Positions 17,611 through 24,147 of a stretch of 64,000 bases of DNA are shown one piece after another (position 1 is the stretch's first letter; every line of letters starts with the position of its first letter). The translations under genes and the position numbers were made by a program. The notes below the pieces were generated by a model. That model was not told the DNA's origin, ran no database searches, and worked only from the letters and a program-made list of their open reading frames with translations. Origin of the DNA: Arcticibacter pallidicorallinus (GTDB taxonomy: Bacteria; Bacteroidota; Bacteroidia; Sphingobacteriales; Sphingobacteriaceae); NCBI RefSeq assembly GCF_003002875.1, contig NZ_PVTH01000009.1:80935-144934 (forward strand). The letters run 5' to 3'.

Positions 17611-17697
17611 ATGAACATTGAAAAAATAGCCTACTATCTAGTTTTAACGGCTGGAATTATTCAGGCTCTAATCATCATCAAAATCATTTTTTTCTAA
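17611..17697 (+). CDS. phage 28-aa single-helix membrane peptide
   Basis: Frame MNIEKIAYYLVL followed by a hydrophobic run (TAGIIQALIIIKIIFF) ending at TAA 17697. Its stop overlaps the next ATG by one base (TAATG), so the two are translationally coupled. Almost the whole peptide is one membrane helix. It is comparable in kind to the other tiny membrane genes of this element; holin, virion-membrane or assembly roles are possible. Confidence 0.5.
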   Translation: MNIEKIAYYLVLTAGIIQALIIIKIIFF

Positions 17698-17888
17698 TGG
17701 CAAAAAAACCTAAATACAGGGTTGGCAACGAAGTCTTATATCGTGGCAACAAGTACAGCGTAGGCGCTCATATCCCCTCTCCTGTCGGACATTATTACTC
17801 CCTAGAGGGTAGACTTGGCCTAGTCGATGAAATCGAATTAACGACAGTTAAAATGGTTCTTACAGGCAATCAAAAAAAGGCTTCATAA
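17697..17888 (+). CDS. phage small beta-rich protein
   Basis: A 63-residue protein starting in the overlap TAATG. The sequence (KYRVGNEVLYRGNKYSV, YYSLEGRLGLVDEIELTTV) suggests a compact SH3-like or KOW-like beta barrel: a short strand, a YRGxKY turn and a closing strand. No family was recognised with confidence. It is the last gene of the first phage block; a 132-bp gap follows. Confidence 0.5.
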   Translation: MAKKPKYRVGNEVLYRGNKYSVGAHIPSPVGHYYSLEGRLGLVDEIELTTVKMVLTGNQKKAS

Positions 17889-18020
17889 TTCCTCCTGCAA
17901 AATCATAAAACGCAAAAACAAAAAATGGTGTGAAGCTTATAACATACACCAAACTATCCCGTCACTGGGACTCACTTCAACTTTATTCACTTCACTTCAC
18001 GTAAACATCAAAAACAAAAA
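17889..18020 (+). promoter_or_regulatory. internal phage non-coding spacer with heptamer repeats
   Basis: The only sizeable gap between early and structural genes. It holds a short hairpin (TGGTGT 17926-17931 with ACACCA 17946-17951), three copies of CACTTCA (17973, 17988, 17993), and two copies of an AAAAACAAAAAATGG start context, the second being the real start at 18021. It could hold the structural-operon promoter or an operator; no clear -33/-7 pair is seen. Confidence 0.35.
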
Positions 18021-18206
18021 ATGGCATTCAGACGAAGCTATCGGAAATTTCGCTCCCGTTTTTCGGGCGGAACCTCCAAAGTAAAAAAACAGCTTAGCAG
18101 AGCAAAACGCTACGCAAGTAACAACAAAAAGAAAGCTGCAACGATGACGACAATCGTCATGGCATTAGGTGCCTACGTTGCGTATGATAAATTCATTAAA
18201 AAATAA
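18021..18206 (+). CDS. phage small basic membrane protein
   Basis: A 61-residue protein with a very basic N-terminal part (FRRSYRKFRSRF, then SKVKKQLSRAKRYASNNKKKAA) and one C-terminal membrane helix (TTIVMALGAYVAYDKFI). This layout suits a protein anchored in the virion's internal membrane with its basic arm on the ssDNA genome. It heads the structural block. The A-rich start context is typical of Bacteroidota. Function is inferred only. Confidence 0.6.
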   Translation: MAFRRSYRKFRSRFSGGTSKVKKQLSRAKRYASNNKKKAATMTTIVMALGAYVAYDKFIKK

Positions 18207-18210
18207 CACA

Positions 18211-18342
18211 ATGTTCGGACGTAGAAACAACTTCTTTATGTATGCAGCAATCGCAGCTGTAGCAGGTTACTTTTTCAAAGACAAATTACCTGCATCCCTC
18301 CAATCAATTTATCAAAAAATCGAAGACAAACTAAAATCCTAA
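18211..18342 (+). CDS. phage 43-aa membrane protein
   Basis: Starts at ATG 18211 (MFGRRNNFFM), four bases after the preceding stop, with one hydrophobic helix (YAAIAAVAGYFF) and an amphipathic charged C-terminus (QSIYQKIEDKLKS). It ends at TAA 18342, three bases before the capsid gene, so it is closely packed and surely in the same transcript. It is likely a small virion membrane protein. Confidence 0.6.
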   Translation: MFGRRNNFFMYAAIAAVAGYFFKDKLPASLQSIYQKIEDKLKS

Positions 18343-18345
18343 ACA

Positions 18346-19314
18346 ATGATTATCAGAGTAGACGAAACAAGAAAACAAACCATTACAGGTAAAACGATTA
18401 ACGGCTTTTATCTTTCAGTTTTATTATTACATTCTCGCGCAAATGTTTTGATTCCTAAAACACAGTACGGTACAGGATTGGGTTTTGATGCATCGCAGGT
18501 GAATTTGAAAGCAACACTTAAACGAGACGGTAAACTTTATTCCTTCTTCAATAACAACTTAGGAATTCTAGGGCATTATAATAGCCTGCTTTCTGGTACA
18601 AAAAACTGGCTTTTAGGAACTGATTATGTAAGGCCGACGGCTGAAAACAAACACAGAAATGTAAGAACGCTATTCGTCGAGCTGGGCGGTCATGTCAATT
18701 TAAGAGGGACAGATGAAATTGAATTTGAAGTAACGGTAGGTAGAAATACTTTTAATGCTACACATTTAGATCAGTCTGTTTGCTACATTGACGTTAACCC
18801 ATCTTATTCAATCGGGAAAGAAGTCGGCATTTTTAGCACGTACAGCGAAACTATACAGGCTGGAACGACTTCAGACCGGTTTAACTTGGGCGACAACGTT
18901 ACAAAAATCGCTCTTGTTAATTTCGATGATACGGACGAAACGCAGCAGATTGTTCAAAATATGCAGATCAGTTCTGACCGTTTTGATCAGTCTTACAATT
19001 TGGCCGAACTGATTAACAGACATAATAGAAATTTTGGTAAGGCTGCGTTTAACTATCCGTTTCCTCCTAATCAGCCTGGCAATATTTTAGAAACTTATCG
19101 CCCCGCTTACGCACAAAGTTTCGTAGTTCTTAATGATGAGGAAATTGATCAGGCGATTGTAGACTTAACCTTTGACGGTTCAAAGGTCACAAGCAGTAAG
19201 AATTACCTTGTGTATACATCTTTTGTCACTTCACTTGAAATCATTCAACGGTCACAGGCTTTAGAGGAAAAACACACTGTAGAAAACCTTAACAAGCTCC
19301 CCGTATCACTTTAA
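18346..19314 (+). CDS. putative major capsid protein, FLiP-like double jelly-roll
   Basis: A 322-residue protein with strongly beta-rich sequence, few Cys, and many Asn, Thr and Gly, without signal peptide or membrane helix. Stretches such as RTLFVELGGHVNLRG followed by EIEFEVTVG and later QIVQNMQIS look like strands of a jelly-roll. Its length and its central place among small membrane-protein genes match the FLiP major capsid protein (about 34 kDa). No sequence comparison could be made, so the call rests on size, composition and context. A structure prediction should show two stacked jelly-rolls with a lattice contact helix if correct. Confidence 0.6.
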   Translation: MIIRVDETRKQTITGKTINGFYLSVLLLHSRANVLIPKTQYGTGLGFDASQVNLKATLKRDGKLYSFFNNNLGILGHYNSLLSGTKNWLLGTDYVRPTAENKHRNVRTLFVELGGHVNLRGTDEIEFEVTVGRNTFNATHLDQSVCYIDVNPSYSIGKEVGIFSTYSETIQAGTTSDRFNLGDNVTKIALVNFDDTDETQQIVQNMQISSDRFDQSYNLAELINRHNRNFGKAAFNYPFPPNQPGNILETYRPAYAQSFVVLNDEEIDQAIVDLTFDGSKVTSSKNYLVYTSFVTSLEIIQRSQALEEKHTVENLNKLPVSL

Positions 19315-19317
19315 AAA

Positions 19318-19455
19318 ATGTCTTTTCTAAAGAACATCTTTACAAAGAAAAAAGGCGGATTCTTAGGTAAAATTGTAAAAGGTGTTACAGGTATTAATAA
19401 AATGATACCTGTAAGTTCACTTTCCAAAAAGATTCTTAAACGAGTTACAAAATGA
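19318..19455 (+). CDS. phage 45-aa amphipathic protein, paralogue of the next gene's N-terminus
   Basis: Starts at ATG 19318, three bases after the capsid stop, and ends in ATGA overlap with the next gene. The sequence MSFLKNIFTKKKGGFLGKIVKGV closely parallels the next protein's start (MSFLKNLFKTKEGG), sharing MSFLKN, a Phe and a GG turn at the same spacing. Lys-rich and amphipathic; probably membrane-associated. Confidence 0.55.
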   Translation: MSFLKNIFTKKKGGFLGKIVKGVTGINKMIPVSSLSKKILKRVTK

Positions 19456-19943
19456 GTTTTTTAAAGAATCTTTTCAAAACGAAAGAAGGCGGTACCAAAA
19501 TAGGGAACCTTATTAGAAAAGTAGCGAAGCCAGCAGTTAAAGCAATTGCTGGCGGAGTAGGTACTTTGGTAGGTGGACCCGCTGGGGCTGCTCTCGGTGC
19601 GAAAATCGGTGGTGCTATTGCAGGGGGTATTGCTAACGGCAAAAACCTAAAACAGGCGCAACCAGAACCGGAATCAGAAAGTACACAACACGAAGTAAGC
19701 GCAGAAATGGCGCAAACGTCACAGGAACCTTTATCAGTTAACCCACAAATCATGTCAGATACAAGCGATAAGAGAAGTATTATCGACGAAATCGCAGCGT
19801 CCGTAAAATGGCAAGGCTCAGGCGGTAATACAAACGAAGTGTCATTTGGCAGTCAGTCCCCACAGGCTGCCAGCGATGACAAAACTATTTTATTTGCAGT
19901 CATGGGACTAGCTGCAATTGTTTTACTTAATAACAAACGTTAA
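19452..19943 (+). CDS. phage glycine-zipper membrane protein
   Basis: A 163-residue protein with three parts: a basic amphipathic N-terminus (MSFLKNLFKTKEGG), a long Gly/Ala segment with repeated GxxxG steps (AIAGGVGTLVGGPAG, then GAKIGGAIAGGIA, about 33-61) like glycine-zipper membrane channels, then a polar, Glu/Ser/Gln-rich stretch and a C-terminal membrane helix (ILFAVMGLAAIVLL) ending NNKR. Such segments occur in DNA-delivery or pore proteins of membrane-containing phages. Function is inferred. It starts by ATGA overlap. Confidence 0.6.
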   Translation: MSFLKNLFKTKEGGTKIGNLIRKVAKPAVKAIAGGVGTLVGGPAGAALGAKIGGAIAGGIANGKNLKQAQPEPESESTQHEVSAEMAQTSQEPLSVNPQIMSDTSDKRSIIDEIAASVKWQGSGGNTNEVSFGSQSPQAASDDKTILFAVMGLAAIVLLNNKR

Positions 19944-19944
19944 A

Positions 19945-20334
19945 ATGAGATTACCCGAATTTTGTCACTCTTTAGCAGAGCGATTTGCTCCAATGTCTGA
20001 ACGATCATCAGTAGAATTACAGACAAAAGCATCAGAAAACTACATGAAATTGCTTAATCAAGTAGAAGAAAAGCAAAGGATTATAGAAAGCAATAAAACG
20101 ATACAAGAAGCAATAGACAGCCCGTCTATCTCCGATGCGGAGAAAACACTTCTACTCGAAAAATTGCAGCATGCACCAAAATTAACAATTACCGAAAAGG
20201 TAATTGAATTATCGGAAAAATGGTGGTTTCGCTATATTCTCTCCGCACTATTTGTATATGTGCAACCGAAAATTCAGCAGTATTTAAACCCCGCTCCTGA
20301 CAGGCAGGAGCCAGAGTACGAGGAAAACAGGTAA
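19945..20334 (+). CDS. phage hypothetical protein with coiled coil and membrane helix
   Basis: A 129-residue protein from ATG 19945, one base after the previous stop. Residues ~25-75 are a helical, charged coiled-coil-like region (LLNQVEEKQRIIESNKTIQ, then AEKTLLLEKLQ), followed by EKWWFRYILSALFVYV as a single membrane segment and a polar, acidic end (RQEPEYEENR). It is probably a minor virion protein in or on the internal membrane. A hairpin terminator follows. Confidence 0.55.
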   Translation: MRLPEFCHSLAERFAPMSERSSVELQTKASENYMKLLNQVEEKQRIIESNKTIQEAIDSPSISDAEKTLLLEKLQHAPKLTITEKVIELSEKWWFRYILSALFVYVQPKIQQYLNPAPDRQEPEYEENR

Positions 20335-20347
20335 ACGTTCAACGGTT

Positions 20348-20376
20348 TAAAATAGGGGTCTAAGACCCCTATTTTA
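20348..20376 (+). terminator. 13-bp perfect hairpin within the phage structural region
   Basis: TAAAATAGGGGTC (20348-20360) pairs perfectly with GACCCCTATTTTA (20364-20376), with a 3-nt loop. It fits a terminator or mRNA-stability element, dividing capsid genes from later structural genes. In ssDNA it would be a stable hairpin. Confidence 0.6.
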
Positions 20377-20392
20377 GTTTAAAGCAATATTT

Positions 20393-20899
20393 ATGCAAAT
20401 CGATAAATTATTAAAAAACAACTGGCTTTTAGTCGCCCTAGGCGGTCTAGGCCTATATACCCTAAAGAAAGCAGCTGACGTTGGTACGGCTGCTGTTAAT
20501 GGCGTAGGTTCTGCTGTTAATGCGGTCACGCCTGCAGCTGATAAAACCAGTAGCACGACTAATAGCGTAATTGAAACCTTAAATTCACAGACATCAGTTA
20601 AAAAGGCTTTAACAGTTGCCGTACAGAATCAGGCTAATATATTATACGGCTATTTAAGAGGGTTTACCATACTTCCCGCAGAGCGCAACAAAGGAATTAA
20701 AGCTGTATTTGACGCAATGACTACTACGGATATGATCAAAGCTTTACATGTTGCTTATGGCCTACGACCCACTTACGATAACTGGATTATGTTGGGTTTT
20801 AAAAAATATGATATGGTTATGGCGTTGAAATCAGATCTTTCTGAGGCGGACTTTAAAGCCATATGTTACCCTAAACTACATAAAGCAGGCTTAGTATAA
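20393..20899 (+). CDS. phage membrane protein, probable minor virion protein
   Basis: A 168-residue protein. Near the N-terminus is a hydrophobic helix (WLLVALGGLGLYTL), then an Ala/Gly/Val-rich low-complexity part (ADVGTAAVNGVGSAVNAV), then a helical domain (about 85-168: ILYGYLRGFTILPAERN, IKALHVAYGLRPTYDNW, DFKAICYPKLHKAGLV). No family was recognised. The last base of the stop overlaps the next ATG (TAATG). Context suggests a structural or vertex-associated role. Confidence 0.55.
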   Translation: MQIDKLLKNNWLLVALGGLGLYTLKKAADVGTAAVNGVGSAVNAVTPAADKTSSTTNSVIETLNSQTSVKKALTVAVQNQANILYGYLRGFTILPAERNKGIKAVFDAMTTTDMIKALHVAYGLRPTYDNWIMLGFKKYDMVMALKSDLSEADFKAICYPKLHKAGLV

Positions 20900-21315
20900 T
20901 GGAAAATCAAGAAATTTTATCACTTGGGTACATTAGACAGTACCTAGAAAAAAACTACGCAGGACGTAGAATAAAAAGTATTACCCCGTACAGCTTCACA
21001 GTTGGAAGCGACCATAATAACGAGGGGTTGCAACTACATTTAGGCATTGAAAAGGCATTGTTTTACGGACACTTGTATCTCTCAATCAATCCGAACGATA
21101 AAAATTTACAAGAAGAGAAAATTGTAATAAAATACAGGTCTTACTTTAATCACACACCGTACTTCAAACATATTACCCGCTTTGTAGAAAAAGAAAATCT
21201 GATAAATGAAAGTAGCTCGTCAATAGAGCTTTTTGATAGCTTGGAAATCGCTCAGCAAAGCACTAAGTATGACTTTTACTTTACATTCATAGGGTTTAAA
21301 ATCGATTTCATATAA
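20899..21315 (+). CDS. phage hypothetical protein
   Basis: A 138-residue soluble protein, mixed alpha/beta, without signal peptide or membrane segment. It has a beta-rich centre (LQLHLGIEKALFYGHLYLSIN, KIVIKYRSYF) and a beta-rich end (YDFYFTFIGFKIDFI). Coupled to both neighbours by single-base stop/start overlaps. Not recognised; a virion or assembly protein is likely by position. Confidence 0.55.
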   Translation: MENQEILSLGYIRQYLEKNYAGRRIKSITPYSFTVGSDHNNEGLQLHLGIEKALFYGHLYLSINPNDKNLQEEKIVIKYRSYFNHTPYFKHITRFVEKENLINESSSSIELFDSLEIAQQSTKYDFYFTFIGFKIDFI

Positions 21316-21554
21316 TGAGCTATTTCAAATTAGATCGCCCTTTGTACCGTAAGCAGGTGCAAAGGAGAAAAACAATGCAACCCAAAAAAACACAGGGTAC
21401 TGTTTTTAAGATCATCGGCTATGATGCCTTTGTGAAAAAATATTCAGTAGCCGTCTTTATCAATTCCACATATTACGGTACAAAACTAATGACAAAGGCA
21501 GAAATGGAAAGCTTCAAAGTTCGTACTATCGAAAACAAAAAGACAAGAAAATGA
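21315..21554 (+). CDS. phage small basic hypothetical protein
   Basis: A 79-residue, Lys/Arg-rich protein with a mobile N-terminus (LYRKQVQRRKTMQPKK) and a small beta part (GTVFKIIGYDAF, KYSVAVFINSTYYGTKL). A second in-frame ATG at 21375 (MQPKKTQG) could be the true start of a ~59-residue protein. Overlaps both neighbours (TAATG, ATGA). Not recognised. Confidence 0.5.
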   Translation: MSYFKLDRPLYRKQVQRRKTMQPKKTQGTVFKIIGYDAFVKKYSVAVFINSTYYGTKLMTKAEMESFKVRTIENKKTRK

Positions 21555-22672
21555 GCGGTTTAGCATTTCAAAAACTCAATGGCGAAGGAACCAAAGCCTA
21601 CGACCAGATACAAAAATTACAAGAACTAATAAACGAAACAGCAAAGCTGAACTTTCCCGACGTTTGGAAAGAAGCAAAAATGTTTGCTGGTGATCGTGTT
21701 TTAATACCTGTGTCAAAAACGTGGGTATACACACAGGAAGAGAACGATAACAGGGCAATAGATTTTCAAGGCAGATATTACGGCCGTTTCACTATCTGCC
21801 AAAACCTGACCACACAAGCAAAAAATGGCGGTTCCCTCTGTTCAACCCTCCAACTATATGACGGCTTAGAAGTGGTTTTAAGGCGGACGATTTCAAATTT
21901 CGAAGACGATGCGTATAGTCAAACAAATGATACCTATTGCTTACAAGGCTTTGCAACTAGTAGCAGATTCTTGAAAACAGGCGGAGGGAAAACAATGGAG
22001 GGTTCCGTAACTATATCATTTATAGGGTTTCAATTAGGCGAAGCCGTACCCGCACCTGACGCACCTACGTTAGATGTCTTTTTAAATGGGCTGATGTATG
22101 AAGAGTATGAAATCAGTTTCGGAAATGATTACTCCTATCAGACACTAAAACCTACTATGCTCTTTGAGGGCGGTTTATATTACCTTAGAAAAAAGGAACA
22201 ATTTAGAACCCTTTACGGAGGTCTTTCCCTCGGCACTATTGAAAATCAATTTCAAAATCAAAAGGGCAAAGGAAATGAAGAGTTGATGTCTGGCTATTAT
22301 TCACCGAATCCCGAAATGCGGTGGGCGTTATCTCTACAGCGTTATTATGCGGGTCAAGCTTGGCATGTGACAAATAACGTTGAATCATTAGCAGGTAAAT
22401 CCGTTTGCTTTTCAGCTAACGGAGGAATAGACTTTACTCTTCCAGAAACATACGGCAATATTGGAATGATTTCAAACTTCTATGCATGCTATGTCGATGC
22501 GGATTTAAACGAGTATATGATATTTAAGCCTGCCGAATCTTGGGGCGAAAATATCCAGATTGAAATAAACGGCACAAAGTATAACAGCAAAGATATCACA
22601 CCAATACGCAGGGTAATAAATGAAAATACAGGTTATCCCGAACAATTTTGGGTTACAATAACACAGATATGA
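21551..22672 (+). CDS. phage 373-aa protein, candidate spike or receptor-binding protein
   Basis: The largest non-replicative gene of the element after rep. The 373-residue product is beta-rich with many Tyr, Asn and Gly (YSYQTLKPTMLFEGGLYYL, GYYSPNPEMRW, IQIEINGTKYNSKDITPIRR) and has no membrane helix. A short N-terminal helical region (YDQIQKLQELINETAKL) could anchor it to the capsid vertex. Size and place after small virion genes and before lysis genes suggest the spike. No family was recognised and this remains an inference. Confidence 0.5.
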   Translation: MSGLAFQKLNGEGTKAYDQIQKLQELINETAKLNFPDVWKEAKMFAGDRVLIPVSKTWVYTQEENDNRAIDFQGRYYGRFTICQNLTTQAKNGGSLCSTLQLYDGLEVVLRRTISNFEDDAYSQTNDTYCLQGFATSSRFLKTGGGKTMEGSVTISFIGFQLGEAVPAPDAPTLDVFLNGLMYEEYEISFGNDYSYQTLKPTMLFEGGLYYLRKKEQFRTLYGGLSLGTIENQFQNQKGKGNEELMSGYYSPNPEMRWALSLQRYYAGQAWHVTNNVESLAGKSVCFSANGGIDFTLPETYGNIGMISNFYACYVDADLNEYMIFKPAESWGENIQIEINGTKYNSKDITPIRRVINENTGYPEQFWVTITQI

Positions 22673-23121
22673 AGCCATCAAAACAATGCGCAGATTTTAT
22701 AAAACTTAGGGAAAAATGTACGCTCTATGTAATCAAAGTAGGAGGAATAAATACAATTGGTTGGGGTCACACAATATTAAAATCGGAAAGCCATATGTTA
22801 AACAAAGGCTTCCGATTGACCCAAAAACAGGCAGATGACCTATTCTACAATGATCTTTGTAAGCATTCCCCTATTGTAGACAAAGCAATCAAAGTGCCTT
22901 TAAACCAGCATCAATACGATGCGCTTGTAAGTATCGCTTTTAACTTCGGCCATATTAAGACGCAATTAGCAAAAGTCCTTAATATGGGATTTCCAGCTAA
23001 ATCAGTAGCAGAAACAATTATTGCGCTCAATTCCTCGGGCTTTCTTAAAAAGTCAAGGAAGGCAGATGCGCACCTTTTCCTAACAGGGCAATACATTGAC
23101 CCGCAGAAATTTAAAGCATGA
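22669..23121 (+). CDS. phage endolysin, GH24 lysozyme
   Basis: A 150-residue muramidase-like protein of the T4/P22 lysozyme group. E15 (KLREKC) is the expected catalytic Glu, and TIGWGHT (29-35) is the family signature with the Thr/His end. The usual Asp between them appears to be missing (VIKVGGIN instead of a xLDxxG turn), which is unusual. The helical lobe follows (LNQHQYDALVSIAFNFG). There is no signal peptide or SAR helix, so it needs a holin. It starts by ATGA overlap and precedes a second muralytic gene. Confidence 0.85.
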   Translation: MKPSKQCADFIKLREKCTLYVIKVGGINTIGWGHTILKSESHMLNKGFRLTQKQADDLFYNDLCKHSPIVDKAIKVPLNQHQYDALVSIAFNFGHIKTQLAKVLNMGFPAKSVAETIIALNSSGFLKKSRKADAHLFLTGQYIDPQKFKA

Positions 23122-23657
23122 AACAAGTATATTATAACGTAGTGCAGAAACGCTATGGAAACGCAAAAGAATTCTTTAACAAAGTAAATAACATTTGTAT
23201 TGAGCTAGGTATAAGTAACTCTGACTGGTTATGTGATTTAATGCACGTGGAAACGGCTGGAACCTTTAGAGTTGACATAAAAAACCAATACAGTTCAGCC
23301 ACAGGCCTAATACAGTTTTTGGAATCGACTGCTATCGATCTAGGTACCACAACTGCAAAACTAAGGCTTATGAGCAATCTAACACAGTTAGATTATGTCA
23401 GAAAGTACTTAAAACAAAAGATTGCAAAGCATGGTAAACCCTTAAGCTATTTTGATACTTATTGCCTGGTCTTTTATCCTGCTTGGGTGCGTCAACCAGA
23501 TTCGGCAAAACTTCCAGATTCTTCCTATGCCGTTAACAAGGGTATAGACCTGAACAAAGATAAAATCATCACACGTGGCGAGTTTCGCCAATGGGCGGAA
23601 AAACAAGTCGGTATAGTATCACTACCAATAAGCGACAATTACAACTTGGTTTTTTAG
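23118..23657 (+). CDS. phage lytic transglycosylase (SLT-like)
   Basis: A 179-residue peptidoglycan lyase. The catalytic Glu is E45 in MHVETAGTF, followed at the usual distance by SSATGLIQFLESTA (59-72), the family's S-x-A-x-G-L-x-Q motif. The C-terminus has a calcium-loop-like DLNKDKIITRGE (144-155), EF-hand type. FLiP also encodes a lytic transglycosylase thought to be virion-borne and used for entry; by analogy this may open the wall on infection while the GH24 enzyme acts at lysis. It is coupled to the lysozyme by ATGA. Confidence 0.8.
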   Translation: MKQVYYNVVQKRYGNAKEFFNKVNNICIELGISNSDWLCDLMHVETAGTFRVDIKNQYSSATGLIQFLESTAIDLGTTTAKLRLMSNLTQLDYVRKYLKQKIAKHGKPLSYFDTYCLVFYPAWVRQPDSAKLPDSSYAVNKGIDLNKDKIITRGEFRQWAEKQVGIVSLPISDNYNLVF

Positions 23658-23701
23658 CTGCTGTTGCTGCATCCGTATACTATGCCGTCAAAAAGCGGTA
23701 A
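23591..23701 (+). CDS. phage 36-aa membrane peptide overlapping the transglycosylase gene
   Basis: A short frame from ATG 23591 to TAA 23701 whose first 67 bp overlap the transglycosylase in another frame. It reads MGGKTSRYSITTNKRQ, then a hydrophobic helix (LGFLAAVAASVYYAV), then KKR. Basic-helix-basic layout is like the other tiny membrane genes here. A holin-like role next to two muralytic genes is attractive but unproven. Confidence 0.45.
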   Translation: MGGKTSRYSITTNKRQLQLGFLAAVAASVYYAVKKR

Positions 23702-23729
23702 CAGCTCTTTACCTTAAATACTTATTCTT

Positions 23730-23747
23730 GGGGTGCATCAGTACCCC
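23730..23747 (+). repeat. small GC-rich hairpin before the replication genes
   Basis: GGGGTGC (23730-23736) pairs with GTACCCC (23741-23747), one G-T pair, 4-nt loop ATCA. It lies in the 68-bp gap upstream of the genes leading to rep. It could be a terminator for the lysis block or part of the plus-strand origin, next to a TTATTCTTG sequence; neither is shown. Confidence 0.4.
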
Positions 23748-23769
23748 GTACTACTTTCATTACTTTGCT

Positions 23770-24147
23770 ATGAAAAAGGTTGAAAAAAAACCTAGTAGCT
23801 ATATTATTGCTGTTGATTATACAGCAGGATTTCAAAAGTTTCACCTCAATTCATTTGAAAACACTTCCCTATTCTTTCTTAGAAAATCAGTAGAAATTGA
23901 ATTGTTTAGCAGGATTGTAAATCACAAACAATTATCAGCTTTGATTGATAATGCAAAATTTCATGACCCTGCTGATAATGTCAATCTACTAAACTGTGAT
24001 TCTGATCTGCTGATAGCTGTTAAAAAAGCAATAGATATTGAACTGCAGCTCCGTAACAGTTCGCCACACTTCATAAATGAACGTGCAGAAAAAAAAGATA
24101 TAGAAAAGCAGGAAAATAAATACAGCCAATTATCTATAGGATTATGA
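23770..24147 (+). CDS. phage hypothetical protein upstream of rep
   Basis: A 125-residue protein from ATG 23770 (a TTG at 23728 would include the hairpin and is unlikely). Soluble, mixed composition: IIAVDYTAGFQKFHLN, then SVEIELFSRIVNH and a charged C-terminus (NERAEKKDIEKQENKY). Its stop overlaps the rep start (ATGA), so it is translated with the initiator and may be a replication accessory or copy-control protein. Not recognised. Confidence 0.55.
   Translation: MKKVEKKPSSYIIAVDYTAGFQKFHLNSFENTSLFFLRKSVEIELFSRIVNHKQLSALIDNAKFHDPADNVNLLNCDSDLLIAVKKAIDIELQLRNSSPHFINERAEKKDIEKQENKYSQLSIGL

Noticed and set aside
18346..19314. Microvirus capsid protein
   Set aside because: Microvirus major capsid proteins are about 500-600 residues and their replication protein is of another type.
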